Part shown: in pieces, positions 1-8,822 of the stretch | How the letters are laid out: each line of letters begins with the position of its first letter | Numbering within the stretch: position 1 is the first letter of the stretch | Source: Larkinella knui | GTDB lineage: Bacteria > Bacteroidota > Bacteroidia > Cytophagales > Spirosomataceae | Length of the DNA: 64,000 nt | NCBI RefSeq assembly: GCF_003858645.1 | Contig: NZ_RQJP01000004.1 | Location: forward strand, 558,001-622,000 | Reading direction: 5' to 3' | Translations under genes and position numbers: made by a program | Notes under the pieces: model-generated | What the model was told of the DNA's origin: nothing | Databases searched by the model: none | Seen by the model: the letters and a program-made list of their open reading frames with translations, nothing else

Positions 1-131
1 TTTCAAAATGCCCATTGATCAAATACCGGGGTGCTCCGGGGTACGAAGAATGTCGGAGAACCGGCATACTATAACTATTTAGTCGTTAATGCTGTTAATT
101 TTAACGAAATTTAGTTCGGTTGGTTCCCACT

Positions 132-596
132 ATGGAGGTTGCAAAATATTTATCGGTTCTGGTTGCCAGTATGCTGAAGTTTGTCGGCGGTCCTGTAACG
201 GGCGTCGCCGTAGGTCTGACGTGGGTAGAAACCTGGCTGTTTACCGTGGCCGGCATGATGGTTAGTGTGGTGCTGGTAACATACACGGGTGCGGGTTTGC
301 AACTCCTCCTCGCCCGGTTGCGTCGCACGAAGCCGAAGCGGTTTACCCCGCGGACGCGGCTGGCGGTGAAGGTTTGGAAACGGGCCGGGATGCTGGGCAT
401 CGCTTTCCTGACGCCCCTGCTCCTGACGCCCATCGGCGGAACGATTCTGGCAGTTTCATTTAAAGTAAGCCGTTCGCTGATCTTTGGTTACATGCTGATC
501 AGCGCCTTGGTGTGGGGAATCATCTTTACGCTGGCGATCTACGAACTCCCGGAATTATTCAGCCGGTTTGGCGGCAACGGGATTTTACGAAAATAA
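132..596 (+). CDS. Small multi-spanning membrane protein, unknown function
   Basis: A 154-residue integral membrane protein. Hydrophobic stretches at about residues 4-25, 30-58, 85-110 and 118-140 suggest four membrane segments, with a basic cytoplasmic loop (LARLRRTKPKRFTPRTR) between the second and third. The run LTPLLLTPIGGTILAVSF loosely recalls the small multidrug-export-like family (COG2426), but I cannot assign it. I chose the ATG at 132; a TTG at 120 would add four residues. The gene stands alone and converges on the lipoprotein gene at 838-2109, with a large inverted repeat between them. Confidence 0.6.
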   Translation: MEVAKYLSVLVASMLKFVGGPVTGVAVGLTWVETWLFTVAGMMVSVVLVTYTGAGLQLLLARLRRTKPKRFTPRTRLAVKVWKRAGMLGIAFLTPLLLTPIGGTILAVSFKVSRSLIFGYMLISALVWGIIFTLAIYELPELFSRFGGNGILRK

Positions 597-599
597 AGG

Positions 600-837
600 G
601 ACGCGGTGGGGATTGATCCTAAGCCCCCGTTGTCGCTCGCGTGCCGCGAGTGACTCGTATCCTCAGGGCCTCCGGCCCGTCCCCGCACGGGTCTAAACAG
701 TACACCAAAAGCCAGCTTCGGGCTAGAAGCCCTTCTCCTATTTCTCACTTGCGGTACGCGAGCGAGAACGGAGACGGAGATAGTTCCGCGAGTGGAATTT
801 TAAGGAAATGAGATAAGCTGGATCAGTTGTTCGGCTC
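600..837. repeat. Intergenic element with 26-bp imperfect inverted termini
   Basis: The gap between two convergent genes contains an inverted repeat: 627-652 pairs with 746-771 with about three mismatches (cores CGCTCGCGTGCCGCGAGTG and CACTTGCGGTACGCGAGCG). The roughly 90 bases between the arms hold further small dyads (GGGCCTCCGGCCC, CCCGCACGGG, GGGCTAGAAGCCC). The total is about 145 bp. It contains no ORF of its own. It could terminate both convergent transcripts, or be a MITE- or REP-like mobile palindrome. I see no second copy in this window. Confidence 0.6.
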
Positions 838-2109
838 TCACAAAAACACCGAATAATACGCTTTCTTGCCCTGTACAACCGCCATAAAAACCAGTCTTTC
901 GTTGCCAACCCAACGGGGGGCGTAATCACTTGAAGGGTTCAAACCCGGCAACAGCTTGATTTGCCGAATCTTACCCGTTGCAACGTCCCGCACCCAGAGG
1001 CTGTAGGACGTGTTGAGCCCGTCGGTTCTTGAACTCAGGAAAGCCAGCTGTTTGCCGTCGGGCGAAAACGACGGCTGGGTATCGATCCAACTGGGTTGCG
1101 TTTCAAAATAACGCACTTCGCCACTGCCATCGGGTGAATAAAACGAAAGGGTAGCCCGCCATTTATCGTTGGAATTGTCGTTCCGGGCGCGTGACAGGGC
1201 AATAAACCGACCGTCGGGCGACCAGTCCAGGCTGCTCTGGCGGATGTAATTTGATTCATGAACGGGCAAAACCGGGGTGAGGGCCGTGGCTGGGCCACCC
1301 GAGGTCGCCATTTTCCACAAACGGGATTCGTCGTTGGAAACCGTGCTGTAGGCCAGCCATTTGCCATCCGGCGACCAGGCTATCGACCCAATCCCGGTGA
1401 CATCAGCAACGGGCAGCGTTCGGCTCGTTGCCGTTTTCATATCGTAGATAATGAGTCCATTCTCCGTTTTGGACGGGTAAGCCAACTGGTTCCCATTCGG
1501 GGAAAACGAGGCTTCCGCCCCCAGCCGGGTTATTAGTTTTATCGTGATGGGCTGCTCATTTTGCAGGTCGGCAACGTAGAGTGGCGTGGCATACGTACCA
1601 GCGGTTTCCTGAACCAATACCGTGTAGACTGCTTTGGCACCATCCGGGGTTACATCGCCACCAACAACGTCATTGGTTAGTCCGAAGCCGGGGTAGTAAG
1701 CAGATTGCGAAAGAAACGCCGTGCTGGCCATGACCGGATTGGAGTTCGCGGGTGGCGCTCCTTTGTTTTTTGACACAATTCGGGCCACCAACTGCTCGCC
1801 AACGTCGGCCGCCGGAATACGAATCGATTTTGCGTCGGCGCTGAGTGTCCGGTAGGTATGAAATGCCCCCAATTCGCTGGTGGCAACCTGAACCTCGTAC
1901 TCCTGCGCTTCCACGTCGGCCACATCGGGGCAGGGGGCCGTAATACAAACGATCCGATTGGGTTCCCAACTCAGGTCATAGAAAGTGCCTGCTACGGAAA
2001 TCTGCAAACTAACGGTCCGCACCCGCCTGGTCGGATCGACCGCTTTTTCTTTGCAGGCCATAAGCAGCGTCAGGAAAACCGGTAATAACCGGAAGAGGGA
2101 GCGTTTCAT
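838..2109 (-). CDS. Outer-membrane lipoprotein with TolB/WD40-like beta-propeller
   Basis: A 423-residue lipoprotein. The start at 2109 gives a classic type II signal peptide with lipobox LLMAC, so the mature protein begins at a lipidated cysteine near residue 18; longer in-frame starts are not signal-like. The first part resembles an Ig/fibronectin-type module. From about residue 190 there are PD40-type propeller blades, recognised by repeated motifs FSPNGNQLAY, WSPDGKWLAY, WSPDGRFIAL and FSPDGKQLAF. Such proteins are usually periplasmic or surface scaffolds; the ligand is unknown. It lies 188 bp downstream of yiaA on the same strand, but a terminator-like hairpin separates them. Confidence 0.8.
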   Translation of the reverse strand: MKRSLFRLLPVFLTLLMACKEKAVDPTRRVRTVSLQISVAGTFYDLSWEPNRIVCITAPCPDVADVEAQEYEVQVATSELGAFHTYRTLSADAKSIRIPAADVGEQLVARIVSKNKGAPPANSNPVMASTAFLSQSAYYPGFGLTNDVVGGDVTPDGAKAVYTVLVQETAGTYATPLYVADLQNEQPITIKLITRLGAEASFSPNGNQLAYPSKTENGLIIYDMKTATSRTLPVADVTGIGSIAWSPDGKWLAYSTVSNDESRLWKMATSGGPATALTPVLPVHESNYIRQSSLDWSPDGRFIALSRARNDNSNDKWRATLSFYSPDGSGEVRYFETQPSWIDTQPSFSPDGKQLAFLSSRTDGLNTSYSLWVRDVATGKIRQIKLLPGLNPSSDYAPRWVGNERLVFMAVVQGKKAYYSVFL

Positions 2110-2255
2110 TGTAAAGCCGTAGCCTGATTTGTTCGTGTGAAGACCCGTTTCGTGGTATAAAGGTTGTAAAACGCCATGAAAAGTAAAAACCGAATACCCG
2201 GGTGAGGTCATTCGGTTTTTTTATTAAAAACGAAAGGGAATCGACAAAACGGAAA

Positions 2256-2283
2256 ACCGGTTTTTGGATGGTTAAAAACCGCT
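2256..2283 (-). terminator. Probable intrinsic terminator after yiaA
   Basis: CGGTTTTT (2258-2265) pairs perfectly with AAAAACCG (2274-2281) around an 8-nt loop; read on the minus strand it is followed by GTTTTCCGTTTT. It lies just past the stop of yiaA. Confidence 0.5.
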
Positions 2284-2297
2284 CAGGCGCAATTCAA

Positions 2298-2696
2298 TTA
2301 GCCTCTCTTCGTGAATTCCTGATTATCGCGGGTATTTTTCTGCACCGCAATGGCTCCGAACAACCCCAGCATAAAAGCAAACGCATAGAAGCCTTTTTCG
2401 CTGGGCAAAAGGGTAGCGTTCCAGAGGCCAATGGTCAACAGCGCAATGGAAAGCAAGGTCGAAAACCAACTCAGTCCATAATAAATATCCGTTACCGGGA
2501 AGCCCTCCAGCCGGTCTCTGACGCTTTTTTGCAGCGAAACCACGGAGAACAGGCCAAACATGAGGACGGTGAAATAGAATCCTTTTTCGTTTAAAAGCAT
2601 GTCGGAGCGCCAAAGCCCGATTAAATAGCCCAACATGCCGGTGCCCAAGGCCACCCACGAAGCGCCGACAAACGCGGCTGATGTTTTCTGATTCAT
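2298..2696 (-). CDS. yiaA: YiaA/YiaB-family inner membrane protein
   Basis: A 132-residue membrane protein with two copies of the YiaA/YiaB two-helix domain. The first copy contains [19 protein letters not shown] and the second [19 protein letters not shown], each followed by a GLF and LQKSVRD/VQKNTRD motif, as in Escherichia coli YiaA, whose length is similar. The molecular function of the family is not established. The internal duplication is easy to see in the sequence. Confidence 0.88.
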   Translation of the reverse strand: MNQKTSAAFVGASWVALGTGMLGYLIGLWRSDMLLNEKGFYFTVLMFGLFSVVSLQKSVRDRLEGFPVTDIYYGLSWFSTLLSIALLTIGLWNATLLPSEKGFYAFAFMLGLFGAIAVQKNTRDNQEFTKRG

Positions 2697-3295
2697 TTTG
2701 TTGTTTACTTTTTATAGTGTGTAGTAGTGACCGCTAACCCGGATTGGTACCGCATCGACGGGGAGAATAACCCGCTGCGAGCTGATTGATCCCGGATTAG
2801 CCGTTGCAAAAATAGGGGCGTGGTGGATCGTTGGTAAGTGGTACTTTTTATTGAGCGACTTTGGGGTTACAACAGGCGGCTTTCTGGCATCCGTTGGCGT
2901 GCGCATTCGTAAGACCTGGCTGAAAACCCGTCCTGTGCTTCAGTTCTGGTTGGACGTTCGGCTTAATGCATGCAAAGACATTATTGAAGTCCGTTCAGAA
3001 CGCCCGTTTGTTCGTCGGCACTACCCGGTTCGATCGTGTGCCGGGGGATGGGACGTTGAGGCAGCAGTTGCAGTTCGTGTAAACTGTGGGCAGAGGGTCG
3101 TTTCATGGCAAGCCGGAATAGGAGCAAACCTATCAAAATCAATCGGATATCGTTTGTTAAAAAATCTAAAACATGAACGGATGGCAACAGGCAAAAACCA
3201 CCGGAATGTTTCAAATTGCCAGTATTTTAACCCAAAACGAAGGATATTGATCCCGGAAGCCTATCTTCGAAACCAAACTGATATCCCTTACCGTC
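2697..3295. other. 599-bp gene-free stretch upstream of the Nramp-like operon
   Basis: Several open frames cross this stretch on both strands, but none shows a recognisable domain, signal peptide or convincing ribosome-binding site. A near-match to the Bacteroidota -7 element (TATCTTCG, 3262-3269) lies about 27 bp before the transporter start; no good -33 element is seen. Divergent promoters for yiaA and the transporter operon must lie here. Confidence 0.4.
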
Positions 3296-4564
3296 ATGCA
3301 CCCAAAAACCGCTGATTCACCGAATGAGCTGCCTGCGCAATCGGGTCAGGTCCGAACCTCGCCCCGAACTTTAAAAAGCTGGTTGTCCTCGCTGGGGCCG
3401 AGCATCATTACGGCCGCTCTGGTTTTTGGGCCCAGCAAAATGACCATTACCTCGAAGCTGGGTGCCGAATACGGCTATTCCCTGCTCTGGATCATTGTGA
3501 TGGCGATCTTCTTCATGATTGTCTTTACGGCAATGGCGGCCCGGATCGGTTTGGCGACCAACCAGTCCCTGCTGGCTACGATCCGCCAGAAATGGGGCCA
3601 TCCGGTGGCGATAGCGGTGGGAGTTGGCGTCTTTTTGGTGGCAACGTCATTCCAGGCCGGCAACTCCGTCGGCGTCGGAATTTCCATTGCCGAAGCGACT
3701 CACACGCCTATGAAAGTCTGGATCATTCTGTTTACCGTTTTAGGAATCGGGTTGCTGTTTCTGAAGACGTTCTATAAAGTACTTGAAAAACTCATGATTC
3801 TTCTGGTCGGCGTCATGCTGGTGGCCTTCATCGCCACGCTGGCCTTTTCGAGTCCGGATTATACCGAGGTCGCAACCGGCTTTGTGCCGTCGCTTCCGCC
3901 GGGCTCATTAGGGTTAGTCATCGCGTTTACAGCGTCCTGCTTTTCAATTGTCGGTGCGTTTTATCAGTCGTATCTGGTGCAGGAGCGGGTCCGGATTAAT
4001 CCAAAAGTCAGGAATGAAAAAGTAGATACTGTTACCGGTATGACGCTGATGGGTTTGATGAGCGCTACGGTATTGGTCTGTGCTGCGGCCGTTTTGCATC
4101 CGAAGGGAATCAAAGTAACCAGTGCTTCCGATATGGGAAAAGCGCTCGAGCCCATTTTTGGCCCTTATGCCTCTTCCTTATTCCTGATCGGATTGTTCGG
4201 CGCTTCCTTTTCGTCGCTGGTTGGTAACGCCACCGTCGGCGGAACCTTACTGGGCGATGCGCTGGGCTATGGCAGTCAGCTGGGCTCAAAAATGGTCAAA
4301 TACCTGATTGCCCTGGTCATGGTGATTGGGGCCACGATCGCTATTGTTTTCGGGAAATTGCCGCTCGACCTCATCATTTTTGCCCAAAGCATTACCATTC
4401 TGGTGGTCCCCTTCATCGGTGTTGCCCTCTACACCATTGCCAACGACGCCCGGATTATGGGGCAGTATGCGAACTCTGTAGCCGTCAAAATAGCCGGTGC
4501 GCTGGGATTACTGCTGATTTTTGCGCTGGCTCTGAGCAATGTCAATCAATTGTTTTTCAAATAA
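3296..4564 (+). CDS. Nramp-like transporter lacking the canonical metal-site motifs
   Basis: A 422-residue protein of about 11 membrane helices with the Nramp (SLC11) fold. Canonical Nramps carry DPGN in helix 1 and MPH in helix 6 as manganese/iron ligands. Here the helix-1 position reads GPSKMT (residues 45-50) and the helix-6 region reads GAFYQSYLVQE (about 220-230), so both metal motifs are gone. Annotation pipelines would call it a divalent metal transporter, but the missing ligands make that doubtful. It is the first gene of a tight operon with an epimerase/dehydratase (19-bp gap) and a DapA-type aldolase, which suggests that it imports the organic substrate of those enzymes. The role is inferred from context only. 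Confidence 0.8.
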   Translation: MHPKTADSPNELPAQSGQVRTSPRTLKSWLSSLGPSIITAALVFGPSKMTITSKLGAEYGYSLLWIIVMAIFFMIVFTAMAARIGLATNQSLLATIRQKWGHPVAIAVGVGVFLVATSFQAGNSVGVGISIAEATHTPMKVWIILFTVLGIGLLFLKTFYKVLEKLMILLVGVMLVAFIATLAFSSPDYTEVATGFVPSLPPGSLGLVIAFTASCFSIVGAFYQSYLVQERVRINPKVRNEKVDTVTGMTLMGLMSATVLVCAAAVLHPKGIKVTSASDMGKALEPIFGPYASSLFLIGLFGASFSSLVGNATVGGTLLGDALGYGSQLGSKMVKYLIALVMVIGATIAIVFGKLPLDLIIFAQSITILVVPFIGVALYTIANDARIMGQYANSVAVKIAGALGLLLIFALALSNVNQLFFK

Positions 4565-4583
4565 TTAACCGTAAATCAGTAAA

Positions 4584-5600
4584 ATGAACGATTTACACAC
4601 ACTGGAACAGGAATTACTTAAGCCTTCAGCGGCTTTGATGGCGGATTTATACGAACTCGACGGCGACATCATCATTCTGGGCGTTGGCGGCAAAATGGGG
4701 CCGAGTCTGGCGCAGCTGGCAAAACAGGCCATCGACCAGGCTGGAATTCAGAAACGCGTCATCGGCGTTTCGCGTTTCTCCGACAAACAGCTGCGGGCTG
4801 AACTGGAAGCCGACGGCATCGAAACAATTTCCGCCGATTTGCTCAACGAAACGGATTTGGCCGCTTTACCCGACGTAAGAAACGTGCTGTATCTGGCCGG
4901 AACCAAGTTTGGCACAACGGGCAAAGAAGCGTTCACCTGGGCCATGAACGCCTACCTGCCGGGCCGGGTAGCGGAGAAATACCGCAACTCGCGGATTGTT
5001 GCGTTCTCAACCGGCAATGTCTATCCGTTTACGCCCGTAGGCTCCGGTGGCGCTACCGAAACGACGGCTCCCGAACCGGTTGGCGAATACGGCCAGTCGT
5101 GTTTGGGCCGGGAGCGGGTTTTTCAGTATTTCTCCGAAAAATACAACATTCCGACGCTGATCTACCGGTTGAATTATGCCATCGATTTGCGGTATGGTGT
5201 TCTGCTCGAAATGGCCAAATCCGTTCAGGCCGAAAAACCGATCAGTCTGCTGATGGGCAATGCCAACGTCATCTGGCAGGGCGATGCCAACGAAATGGCC
5301 ATCCGTTCGTTGCGGCACTGCGACGCGCCCGCCAAAATCCTGAATATCACCGGGCCGGAAACGGTTTCGATCCAGTGGCTGGCGCAGGAGTTTGGCAAAT
5401 TGCTGGACAAAACGCCGGTTTTTGTCAACGAACCGCAGCCAACCGCGCTGTTGAGCAATGCCTCCGAAGCACATCGGCTGTTTGGCTATCCCCGCGTGAC
5501 CCTGCGTCAGATGATTGCGCTGACCGTTGCCTGGCTGCAGGGCGGTGGGCAAACCCTCAACAAACCCACGCATTTTCAGGAACGAACCGGTAAGTTTTAA
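4584..5600 (+). CDS. NAD-dependent epimerase/dehydratase family protein
   Basis: A 338-residue extended short-chain dehydrogenase/reductase. The nucleotide-binding loop is visible as GVGGKMG (about residues 34-40), later strands include LYLAGTKFG and the serine-bearing AFSTGNVY, and a C-terminal substrate half follows. The usual YxxxK catalytic pair is not clear: the region reads YGQSCLGRERVF, with tyrosine present but lysine replaced, so it may not be a typical sugar epimerase. It sits between the Nramp-like transporter and the DapA/NanA-type aldolase with gaps of 19 and 13 bp, so the three are almost certainly co-transcribed. The likely substrate is a sugar or sugar acid; the identity is unknown. 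Confidence 0.82.
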   Translation: MNDLHTLEQELLKPSAALMADLYELDGDIIILGVGGKMGPSLAQLAKQAIDQAGIQKRVIGVSRFSDKQLRAELEADGIETISADLLNETDLAALPDVRNVLYLAGTKFGTTGKEAFTWAMNAYLPGRVAEKYRNSRIVAFSTGNVYPFTPVGSGGATETTAPEPVGEYGQSCLGRERVFQYFSEKYNIPTLIYRLNYAIDLRYGVLLEMAKSVQAEKPISLLMGNANVIWQGDANEMAIRSLRHCDAPAKILNITGPETVSIQWLAQEFGKLLDKTPVFVNEPQPTALLSNASEAHRLFGYPRVTLRQMIALTVAWLQGGGQTLNKPTHFQERTGKF

Positions 5601-5613
5601 ACCACAGAAAAGC

Positions 5614-6678
5614 ATGATGTTACGTTCTGAAATACGGGATTTGCTACACGCAGGTACGGTCATTCCAGCGCATCCCCTGGCCCTGAACTCCAACCGGCAG
5701 TTGGACGAAAAGCGGCAGCGGGGCCTGACAAACTACTACATCGCCAGTGGTGCCGGTGGCGTGGCGGTGGGCGTTCATACCACCCAGTTCGAAATTCGGG
5801 ACCCGAAAATCAATCTGTTCGAAACGGTTCTGAAGGTGGCCGCCGAAGAAATTGACAACGCAAACCTGGATCGTCCGTTTATCAAAGTCGCCGGCCTTGT
5901 TGGCCCCACCGAACAGGCTGGTAACGAAGCGAAACTGGCCCTTCAGTACGGTTACGATCTGGGTTTATTGAGCATGGGCGGCTTACAGGGCTGGAGCGAA
6001 GCGGCCATTCTGGACCGTGTCCGGGCGGTAGCGGAAATTATTCCGGTGTTCGGTTTTTACCTGCAACCGTCGGTCGGCGGGCGCATTTTTAGTTACGAAT
6101 TCTGGCATCAGTTCGCGGAAATACCCGCTGTTGAGGCCATTAAAGTCGCCAGTTTCAACCGGTATCAAACGCTGGATGTTGTGCGGGCCGTTTGCCATTC
6201 CAGCCGCCGGGATGAAATCGCTTTGTATACCGGCAACGACGACAACATTGTGGCCGACCTACTGACCACCTACCGCTTTACCGTAGCGGGCAAAACCGTT
6301 GAAAAACGCTTTGTGGGCGGTTTGCTGGGGCATTGGGCCGTGTGGACGAGGAAAGCCGTCGATTTGTTGAAAGAGATTAAAACCTGCCTTGCCAACGAAA
6401 ATGCCGGTCTGTCAGAATTGCTAACCCGTAACATTGAAGTAACCGACACCAACGCGGCTTTTTTCGATCCGAGCCACGCCTTCCACGGCTGCATTGCGGG
6501 GCTTCACGAAGTGCTGCGTCGGCAGGGATTGCTCGAAGGCCGCTGGTGCCTGAATCCGGCGGAAGACCTTTCACCGGGACAACTGGAGGAAATTGACCGG
6601 GTCTATGCGGCTTATCCGCACCTGAACGACGACGAATTTGTCAAGCACTACGTCAGTACGATGGCCCGCCGATGTTGA
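5614..6678 (+). CDS. DapA/NanA-superfamily class I aldolase (dihydrodipicolinate synthase family)
   Basis: A 354-residue TIM-barrel lyase/synthase. The Schiff-base lysine is K177 in VEAIKVASF, corresponding to the IKxA motif of DapA; the conserved tyrosine is seen in FGFYLQP, and the pyruvate-carboxylate loop region is AGGVAVGVHTT. It is about 60 residues longer than DapA (about 290), and the genomic context argues for sugar-acid cleavage rather than lysine biosynthesis. I chose the ATG at 5614 (a second ATG follows at 5617), which has AGAAAAG upstream and starts 13 bp after the preceding stop; a longer frame would overlap that gene by more than 70 bp. Confidence 0.82.
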   Translation: MMLRSEIRDLLHAGTVIPAHPLALNSNRQLDEKRQRGLTNYYIASGAGGVAVGVHTTQFEIRDPKINLFETVLKVAAEEIDNANLDRPFIKVAGLVGPTEQAGNEAKLALQYGYDLGLLSMGGLQGWSEAAILDRVRAVAEIIPVFGFYLQPSVGGRIFSYEFWHQFAEIPAVEAIKVASFNRYQTLDVVRAVCHSSRRDEIALYTGNDDNIVADLLTTYRFTVAGKTVEKRFVGGLLGHWAVWTRKAVDLLKEIKTCLANENAGLSELLTRNIEVTDTNAAFFDPSHAFHGCIAGLHEVLRRQGLLEGRWCLNPAEDLSPGQLEEIDRVYAAYPHLNDDEFVKHYVSTMARRC

Positions 6679-6833
6679 GCGGAAAAACTCCGGCGACCCA
6701 TCGGTTTCATAGGCGGTTATCTGACGGACGCGTACCGGGTAATCCGCCGGGATTTCCGAAAAACAGTATATGAATCGAACTTCTCTCTTTGTGCAGGAGC
6801 GGCCGGTTTTAAACTTCCCAGCCCTGCCAAACG

Positions 6834-7982
6834 ATGAAATTCTTTTCGTATGCCCTCTATTCCGGGCTGATTCTAGGCATACTGAGCGGGTATGCCCGAC
6901 CTAAACCTGACCAACCAGCAAAACCGATGGCCGGTATTGAAAAAACACTCTTTGGTACTTTCCCGGATGGCCGGCAGGCGGATCTGTTTACCCTCCGGAA
7001 CAAGGCGGGCATGACCGTGAAAATTACCAATTATGGCGGTTACATCGTTTCCTGGACCGCCCCCGACAAAGCCGGAACCTACGAGGATATTATTCTGGGC
7101 ATGCCTGCGTTTGCCGATTATCTAAAAGGTACGCCCAGCTTGGGACCCATCATTGGCCGGTTTGGAAATCGAATTGGAAATGCCAGGTTCTCGCTTGACG
7201 GCAAAGAATACGTTCTGGCCGCCAACACCAAAACAAACCACATCCACGGAGGGCGGGTCGGATTCGATAAAAAATTGTGGACGGCAAAGCCGGTAACGGG
7301 AGATGAACCGGCTTTACATCTGACCTATACCTCCATCGACGGCGAGGAAGGTTACCCCGGCAATCTGGCGGTCGAAGTGGTCTATACGCTGCAAAAAGAT
7401 AACGCGCTGCGCATCCACTATACGGCTACGACGGACAAGGCCACGGTTGTTAACCTGACCAACCATGCGTACTTTAATTTATCGGGTATGAAGCGGGATG
7501 TTTTAGGCTACGAACTGATGATCAGGGCCAATTCGTATCTGCCAACCGATGCCAGCCAGATTCCAACGGGAGCCATCCAACCCGTTGCCGGAACCGCCTT
7601 CGACTTCACCAAACCCGCCGTAGTCGGTGCCCGCATCAACGATACCACGGATGTTCAAATCCGGTATGGCTCGGGGTATGATCACTGCTGGGTATTTACC
7701 GATGCTTCAAAAAACCTGAAACTGGGGGCAACGGTTCGCGACCCCGAAAGTGGTCGCTTTATGGAGATGTATACCACCGAACCCGGGGTACAGCTTTACA
7801 CAGCCAACCACCTGAATGGCCTGAAAGGGAAAGAAGGGGTGGTGTATAAACGGCGGTATGGCCTTTGCCTGGAAACCCAGCATTTTCCTGATTCCCCCAA
7901 CAAGCCAAATTTCCCTTCGACCGTTTTACGGCCGGGGGAAACGTATTCCAGTACAACCGTTTATAAATTTTCGGTGAAATAA
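6834..7982 (+). CDS. galM: Secreted aldose 1-epimerase (mutarotase)
   Basis: A 382-residue galactose mutarotase-family enzyme interconverting alpha and beta anomers of aldoses. A hydrophobic N-terminus (about residues 4-20) suggests export, as is common for Bacteroidota mutarotases acting in the periplasm. Family signatures seen are GRFGNRIGNARF, NHIHGG (substrate-binding histidine), NLTNHAYFNLSG (catalytic histidine), GYDHCW, and the catalytic glutamate in CLETQHFPDSPN near the C-terminus. It follows the aldolase gene by 155 bp, so it may have its own promoter, but the shared theme is sugar use. A strong terminator follows. Confidence 0.92.
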   Translation: MKFFSYALYSGLILGILSGYARPKPDQPAKPMAGIEKTLFGTFPDGRQADLFTLRNKAGMTVKITNYGGYIVSWTAPDKAGTYEDIILGMPAFADYLKGTPSLGPIIGRFGNRIGNARFSLDGKEYVLAANTKTNHIHGGRVGFDKKLWTAKPVTGDEPALHLTYTSIDGEEGYPGNLAVEVVYTLQKDNALRIHYTATTDKATVVNLTNHAYFNLSGMKRDVLGYELMIRANSYLPTDASQIPTGAIQPVAGTAFDFTKPAVVGARINDTTDVQIRYGSGYDHCWVFTDASKNLKLGATVRDPESGRFMEMYTTEPGVQLYTANHLNGLKGKEGVVYKRRYGLCLETQHFPDSPNKPNFPSTVLRPGETYSSTTVYKFSVK

Positions 7983-8014
7983 GAACCGGGTTTGGTTCCC
8001 AAAAGGATACGCAT

Positions 8015-8050
8015 TCAACGGCGCTTTTTTTACAGGGCGCCGTTTTAAAG
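8015..8050 (+). terminator. Intrinsic terminator after galM
   Basis: AACGGCGC (8017-8024) pairs with GCGCCGTT (8037-8044), followed by TTTTAAA. It lies between galM and the convergent glycosyltransferase gene ending at 8058. Confidence 0.65.
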
Positions 8051-8057
8051 AGCCGGA

Positions 8058-8822
8058 TTACCGGCTCACCGGTGCAACGGGCTTGGTGGTTTTCTTGCGG
8101 TAGTCGCCCCGTGACAGGTATTTTTCGATCAGGCAATACAGCAGGATGAAAAAATACCGGCTACCCATCTCCTTGATTTTCAGCTTCGATTCGCCGTATT
8201 TCCGGTTGGTCCAGCTGTTGGGCACTACGGCGTAGTTATAGCCCCTGACCATCGCCTTCAGCGGTAATTCGACGGTTAGGTTAAAGTGGGGAGACAGAAA
8301 CGGTTTGAGCCCTTCCATCGTTTCCCGTTTGTAGAGTTTGAAGGCGTTGGTCGTGTCGTTGTAGCGAATGCCCATCATCAGGCGAACGATGAAATTGGCC
8401 GTCCGGTTGATGATTTTTTTCAGCTGGGGATAATCGATCACTTTGCCGCCTTTGCTCCACCGACTACCGAAAACGCAGTCGTAATCGCCTTCCAGCATTT
8501 TGTAGTAGAACTTCACTAAATCCTCCGGATCGTCGGACATATCGGCCATGAATACCGCTACACAGTCGCCCGTAAACCGTTCGAGGCCGTACCGGACGGC
8601 GTAACCAAAACCGTTCGGACCGGGATTGGTGTAATACACCAGCGTCGGAATTTCGTGCGTCAGTTGCTCCAGAACCTGCGCCGTCTGATCCTTGGAGTTG
8701 TCGTTGGTAACGCAGATTTCGTGCGGAATGCCGTATTTTGCCAGCGTTTGATACAACGATCGCAGCGTTTCAGGAATGGATTCCTGTTCGTTATAGGCGG
8801 GAATAACTACACTCAGTTTCAT
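8058..8822 (-). CDS. Family 2 glycosyltransferase, dolichol-phosphate-mannose-synthase-like
   Basis: A 254-residue GT2 enzyme with the N-terminal signature LSVVIPAYNEQESI, the nucleotide-binding VTNDNSKD and the metal-binding FMADMSDDPED. It has no obvious C-terminal membrane anchor beyond a short hydrophobic YFFILLYCLI near residue 225. Its closest resemblance is to polyprenyl-phosphate sugar transferases (DPM1-like). The start codon overlaps the stop of the preceding gene (ATGA at 8819-8822), so translation is coupled. It is the last gene of the PhyH-GT2-GT2 operon, probably for surface glycan assembly. A lipid-phosphate sugar made by it could be the donor for the GT39-like enzyme encoded upstream. 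Confidence 0.87.
   Translation of the reverse strand: MKLSVVIPAYNEQESIPETLRSLYQTLAKYGIPHEICVTNDNSKDQTAQVLEQLTHEIPTLVYYTNPGPNGFGYAVRYGLERFTGDCVAVFMADMSDDPEDLVKFYYKMLEGDYDCVFGSRWSKGGKVIDYPQLKKIINRTANFIVRLMMGIRYNDTTNAFKLYKRETMEGLKPFLSPHFNLTVELPLKAMVRGYNYAVVPNSWTNRKYGESKLKIKEMGSRYFFILLYCLIEKYLSRGDYRKKTTKPVAPVSR

Noticed and set aside
2851-3315. Plus-strand open frame of about 154 codons before the Nramp-like gene
   Set aside because: No domain, odd composition, and overlaps the start of a well-supported gene.
3296-4564. Calling the transporter a manganese/iron Nramp
   Set aside because: DPGN and MPH metal motifs are absent; fold similarity alone does not support the substrate.
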